From: Perca fluviatilis
Taxonomy: Eukaryota > Chordata > Actinopteri > Perciformes > Percidae
Direction: 5' to 3'
Assembly: GCF_010015445.1 (NCBI RefSeq)
Contig: NC_053112.1
Span: forward strand, 9,125,403 to 9,189,402
Length of the DNA stretch: 64,000 nt
The notes below the pieces were generated by a model. The model searched no databases. It saw only the letters and a list, made by a program, of their open reading frames with translations, and was not told the DNA's origin. Below, piece after piece: positions 59,501 to 64,000 of the stretch. The position numbers were made by a program, and so were the translations under genes. Numbering within the stretch: the stretch's first letter is position 1; each line of letters begins with the position of its first letter.

Positions 59501-60059
59501 ATAGCAACACAAATTACATACTCCAAAATGATCATCAAGTTAAATCAAACACTAAGACACTAACAACTAACAATGTCAAAGTTTACGGAAATGTCTCCTA
59601 AATGGCCTAAAGGGAAATCAGCCCCAACAAGGCTCAAGGTTGCTGTAAGTTTAATATTTGGCTCTCAACATTAAGGTAGTAATCCGCATGTGACTAATTA
59701 TAGTTAGTCCTACAGGGAACTCATTTTTGGTCCCTAGTCAGCTTATACGCTCTGTGACACCTTTTAAAATACTGATTAGGGCTTAGCCTGACTATGATTA
59801 GCACTTTGGTAACCAGTCTTTAATATAGTTTTAGCTTTGTTCATGTATTTGTGTAATGTCTGTTATTGTGGTGTTTCTCCTTAGGATGAGTGCACTCAGC
59901 CAATGTGGCAAAACTCGCTATCACTTCCTCTATTTTGAAAGTCTCCAAATTCAGCACTAGTTTCTCGTCCTCAGCTCTCTACCATGTAAAATAACCTTTT
60001 ACAGAATTTCCCACATGGCCTCTCACAGTAGTGATGGCAGTGTTTAGTACAGTTCGGAA

Positions 60060-60225
60060 AAGTGGGTCGGCCTCTCTGGCCCAGATCTTAACAGATTTAG
60101 GGTCTACCTGGAGGGCAGAAATGTCTTTGTTCCAATTGTAAAACTTTGAAAAAGTAACATGTGGTGTCCCTCAGGGATCGATCCCTGGTCCCCTTTCACA
60201 TCATTCTCCAACAGAGACTTGTGTC
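60060..60225 (+). pseudogene. degenerate LINE reverse-transcriptase fragment
   Basis: One frame reads KVTCGVPQGSIPGPL (around 60146-60192), the conserved GVPQGS-x-LGPLLF block of non-LTR reverse transcriptases. A neighbouring frame just upstream reads YLEGRNVFVP, which fits the segment that normally precedes it. Frameshifts and stops on both sides show a dead fragment inserted in the sense direction opposite to lcor. Confidence 0.65.
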
Positions 60226-60762
60226 CTCCCTAAATAAGTGTACTTAACATGTGCATACTACATAGTTGAGGAGTTGAGAGTTGCACTCTCACCACTATGA
60301 TTTTATGAAGCAAAGGATGACAATAACATTTGTCATGAACGCTATTTGATTTTGTTAAAAATTTATAGGAAATTAAAGTTTTTTTTGTTTTTTTCTTTGG
60401 AGGTAATGGCCAATTGTATTGCAATCTAAAGCAATAAAAAGGCGAATTTCAGCTGTGGTCAGTTCCATACTTTTTCCTTAACTTTCCATATCAAAGTGCT
60501 TTCAAGTCCTAAAAATATTCTTTAAAAAAAGATCTGTAAATGGTTGGGCTTCAACTCCAGTCGGGATGGCAAATAATTAAATTCAAGTAATGTCTGAAAT
60601 ATATAATACTCTCTGGTATTATATTGCCTTTTAGCAATCTCTTTTTTTATTCCCCTATATTAACTGATTTCCCCCGGGAATTAACCAAATTTTCTCACTT
60701 AACTTGTCTGAAATACACCTCTGGAAATTCTAAGATGATGAAATGACTGATGACTGATGACG

Positions 60763-60766
<4 letters not shown>

Positions 60767-60846
<80 letters not shown>
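60767..60846. repeat. GT/CA microsatellite abutting an lcor 5' splice site
   Basis: (GT)n of about 78 bases on the plus strand, read as (CA)n in the lcor pre-mRNA. It starts about 8 bases after the donor site at 60853-60852. Confidence 0.98.
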
Positions 60847-60851
<5 letters not shown>

Positions 60852-60853
60852 AC

Positions 60854-60968
60854 CTTTTCTGTGGAACACAGCATTGAGGAAGTCTTGGGCCTGTCTCTCC
60901 AGCCGGCTGATCCGAGACTGCTCCGACAGCACCTGGCTGCCTCCACCCTTCTCTACGCTGTGCCCGTC
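60854..60968 (-). CDS. lcor: ligand-dependent corepressor, most upstream exon in window
   Basis: A 115-nt exon. The acceptor is GTTTGTCTGTGTAG followed by GACGGGC at 60968, and the donor is CACAGAAAAG followed by GTAACACG. It encodes DGHSVEKGGGSQVLSEQ, then RLERQAQDFLNAVFHRK, leaving one base that combines with the next exon to give RKDLPSFSEPHIPLV. The same junction pattern (QAxxxLNxxFxRKDLP...PLVAxE) is what I recall for LCOR/LCORL long N-terminal isoforms. With phase 0 at its start, all four exons sum to 1818 nt, divisible by three. Upstream exons and the promoter lie beyond the window or were not recognised. Confidence 0.9.
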
Positions 60969-63000
60969 CTACACAGACAAACACACAGAGACAAACAAGG
61001 GAGTAAAGGCCAGTTCTGTCAAAAAATAAACCCTTAAGAAACAAAGAAAGAAATAAATGGCATGAACATCATAGAAAACAAATCGATTTGCACACCAACA
61101 AGCTCCGGCTCGTTTTCAGACTCTGTGGGCTCTAAACGTCACTACTCACAGCTTCTAACGGGAAAGAAACCTCTCACACCATTATATCACATGTGCCATC
61201 AGTAGTTGTTTCTTATTGTGATTTTTTAACCACGTCCAGCTGTGGATGTTCTGCTCAGCTCTGTGAGCCAACTGAAGATGTGTCTAAAACAGCTGCAGGC
61301 CTCTCCATCCTTTGACTTGAAATTGTTCTGCTCCAACTGTAGTTGCACGTAGTGATACTTTATTTTTTACAGACACTACCAAGAGAAGTGGTGGCCTTTT
61401 CAAGCTGACAGCCAATCAAACGGCTTCCTCAGGATATTTAAGCCTGACGAGACTGCTCCACCAATGAAAAATGATTATGAAAGAAAGAAGACGCCAAGAG
61501 GAAATATGAATTCAGCTTCTCTGATTTGAAGCGATTAACACCACTCTTAGTGTGTGTTGCCATTGTCTTTACAACATTAAACAGGAAATGTAGGTGTGTT
61601 TGAGTCAATGCCAAGAGACAAAGCTACAAACTGATATGAAATTGTGTTTTACAAAGCTTCCACTATTCCATTCTCTCTTCATTTTACCCCCTCAACTGTC
61701 TCTCCCTATCTGCTGGCAGTTTGTATGGCTTCAGATCAATGAATCAATGATTCTCGCCCACTGGTGCTCCTCTGGTATTTCACAAACAACAGAGGGAAAT
61801 AACAGTGAGGCAGAGAGAGCTTTCAAGTCCTGACAGATGAATAAAAGATTGTATTGAGTGAGAAGTGGAATACAATTAAGGCTGCAGCCAATTCTCTCAT
61901 TAGTTGCCTTATTATGACTAGCACACAATGAGTTGTTAACATATTTATTGACCAGTCAGACAATATAGCCGAAAAGATCTCCTGAAATCAGGCTTTGTTT
62001 AATTGATTTTTCTCTGTTTATTGATTTCTATTGTTTTTTCTTCAGTTTAAGTCTCATCTGTAATTATTGCACGCAGGATCTTGGTTGTGCTTATATACAT
62101 TTTATAAACATGCCGCGTTCTGTAGCAACAATAACGTGTTGTGAGACAGAAAAAGGGACAAAGAGATGGAGACAGAGAAAGAGACGGATGGGGGTTGATG
62201 GAGGGGGTTGGTGGTGAAGCAAGGATGTTTTTAGGAGACAGATGGCCGACCTCCGAGGTCGGACTGGGGTCAAGTTGAAAAACAAGCAACGGCCGAGGGA
62301 AGGACGCCCCCTCCTAACTTCCTTCCCTCCCTCATTCACTTCTTCAATCACATCCCAAAAATAAGGATGGAGATGGAAAACAAGGACAAGAAGTCCTTAA
62401 AAAGTACTTTAAGTAATGGAAAGTTTGAACATTTAGAGATTTCCAACTGAGCAAACTACCTCTGCTGATGAAGACTGTGTGATGGGATTAAAAGCTCCAG
62501 AACAAGCGAGTATGTGGACCTTGAGTTGGGATTGTTTTGCCAACAATCAATGAGAAGAAATTCCAGTTTAAGAGCATCAGATAACTGTTGCACACGTTTT
62601 AAGCACATTTCTGTTAAAATAAAACTGAATCAGTGTATGTTTAACTCAACTACCTTTTATTGAAATTTATTTGAGTATTTAATAGGATCAAAAAGTTCAT
62701 TAATGGAGCACGAGTGACTCAATCTTTCATTGTTGCTTGCCGCCTAACATTTGTGTTTTCTCTCATTTTATTAATTAATTTGTCTCTTTATTTACATTCA
62801 CCTTGTGGCGTTTATAACACCCACTAGCGATGTGAAGAGCAACAAAGGCCCACATCTGGGATCAAACAGGAAACAGTGCAGTAACACACACACGCTTTGT
62901 GTACAGAAAGAGACACAGAAGCAGGTACCACATTGTCCATATATCTGCATATGTGTGCGTAGTAGTCGGTCCGATGCACTCATTAATATTCTACTCTGAT
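60969..63000 (-). other. lcor upstream intron or 5' region, no exon recognised
   Basis: AT-rich sequence with no convincing splice-flanked open frame. Whether this is an intron of lcor or its 5' flank cannot be decided, but the acceptor at 60969-60970 implies at least one exon upstream. Confidence 0.6.
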
Positions 63001-63014
63001 CACCTTTTAGCCGA

Positions 63015-63190
<176 letters not shown>

Positions 63191-63438
63191 CCCACACCTC
63201 CAAATCATTATGTCGAGCTCCCATCAAAAGATAAATTGGGGTCAAGACCATGATGGTTGAACAACACAGATAACAAGTACGCAGGCGGAGGAGGAGAGAC
63301 AAAGATATGGAGCTTTCTAACAGAAAACTCACAAATGGCGGCAGACAAAAATAAAAATAAAATCTTTAATTGTCTGAGCAGTTTATAAAAATAAGCTAAA
63401 ATAAACTTTTGTTCACTGACAACGGACATTTTGCTTAA

Positions 63439-64000
63439 AGTGCTCATATTATGCTGATTTTCCGGTTCATATTTGTATTTACAGGTTGTACCAGAATAAG
63501 TTTATGTTGTTTAATTTTCCAAAAACACCAGATTTTTGTTGTACTGCACATTGCTGCAGCTCCTCTTTTCACCCTGTGTGTTGAGCTTTTCTGTTTTAGC
63601 TTAGCGAGTGAGGCATCTCACTGCTGTTACATCTTTGTTGGGGGTCGCACATGCTCAGTAGCTAGGTAAGGACTACTAGCCAGTCAGAAGCAGACTATGA
63701 GGGCAGGCCCTGACAGTACCTAGGTAAGGACTACTAGCCAGTCAGAAGCAGAGTATGAGGGCGTGCCCTGACAGTACCTAGGTAAGGACTACTAGCCAGG
63801 CAGAAGCAGAGTATGAGGGCGTGCCCTGACAGTAGCTAGTTAAGGACTACTAGCCGGTCAGAAGCAGAGTATGAGGGCGTGCTATGCTAGCAGCTAGGCG
63901 AGCATTATAACGTGTGTTCCAAAGTGACCACGTCTGTCTCTGAAGTAAAGGCTGGACTACAACAGAGCTGTTTGGAGCAGTTGGTGAACAGTGTTTTCTG
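63439..64000. mobile_element. TTAA-type MITE with internal 58-bp repeats, cut by window edge
   Basis: The left end AGTGCTCATATTATGCTGAT follows TTAA (63435-63438), in the style of the TTAA MITE at 53251 (GCATAATATGG). The interior carries a 58-bp tandem array from 63662, and the right end is not in the window. Confidence 0.6.
63662..63893. repeat. 58-bp minisatellite, four copies
   Basis: Units start at 63662, 63720, 63778 and 63836 (CTAGGTAAGGACTACTAGCC ... GAGGGCGTGCCCTGACAGTA), exactly 58 bases apart with few substitutions. The last unit diverges at its end (GCTATGCTAGCAG). Confidence 0.96.

Larger units (their letters stand above)
55792..60853 (-). other. lcor intron
   Basis: A 5062-bp GT-AG intron. 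The donor GAAAAG followed by GTAACACGC lies next to a long CA repeat (minus strand). It contains a 219-bp tandem duplication (56101-56538) and a LINE reverse-transcriptase fragment near 60060-60220. 55885-56010 and 57000-57140 also share a diverged sequence (TAATCCT..., CAAAAATC, TTAATCCT.CCTATTGA, TGTGTACAGCAG), suggesting an older duplication of about 1.1 kb. No other exon is seen. Confidence 0.8.

Noticed and set aside
42317..60968. Assignment to the paralogue LCORL
   Set aside because: The PVDLKIPQVRGMDLSW block, the LSKLL NR box and MADQD-PLDLS context match LCOR as I recall it; LCORL differs in these regions although its HTH is very similar.

Overview
The window is vertebrate nuclear DNA, almost certainly from a ray-finned (teleost, percomorph-like) fish. 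It has split exons with GT-AG introns, very abundant CA/GT microsatellites, Tc1-like transposons, hAT and TTAA-flanked MITEs with sequences typical of teleosts, non-LTR retrotransposon scraps and a tRNA-type SINE. Only one host gene can be supported, on the minus strand: lcor (ligand-dependent corepressor).

Layout. 1-27,450 is intergenic or downstream DNA packed with repeats. It holds a 1-kb polypurine tract; a broken Tc1 transposon (2178-3628); a TTAA-flanked MITE (3798-4215); a LINE 3' fragment (5038-5801); two inverted copies of a TTAA-flanked element, each carrying a 46-bp minisatellite (7161-8374 and about 10758-12310); and a duplicated block that later received a hAT MITE and a SINE (15400-17815). 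It also holds a hAT relic with a BED-finger exon (20122-20966) and a 5.76-kb near-palindromic element bounded by a perfect 8-bp target-site duplication (21160-26923). 27,460-42,316 is nearly free of transposons, carries minus-strand poly(A) signals at its far end and directly follows the lcor stop codon; I read it as a very long lcor 3' UTR. 42,317-60,968 holds four consecutive lcor coding exons (60854-60968, 55321-55791, 50413-50503, 42317-43457, in transcription order). Together they give 1818 in-frame nucleotides, or 605 residues plus a stop. The introns contain a second Tc1 copy nested in a MITE, other MITEs, a 219-bp tandem duplication and a LINE fragment. 61,000-64,000 is an upstream intron or 5' region with no recognised exon, a homopolymer block and the start of another TTAA MITE with 58-bp tandem repeats.

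Function. The lcor exons encode the nuclear-receptor box (LSKLL), two CtBP-binding motifs (PLDLS and VLDLS), a basic nuclear localisation stretch and a C-terminal Psq-type helix-turn-helix, which is the standard short LCOR architecture. The 5' exons and promoter are not in the window. No exon resembling the long PRC2-associated (PALI1/C10orf12) exon is visible within the 42 kb downstream of the HTH exon.

The most unusual object is the giant fold-back element at 21160-26923. It has roughly 2-2.8-kb arms built from 101-bp tandem units, and a further TIR element is nested in its left arm. Three separate TIR-element families in this window carry internal minisatellites (46, 58 and 101 bp). All repeat-family and homology calls were made by eye and from memory; no database search was run.
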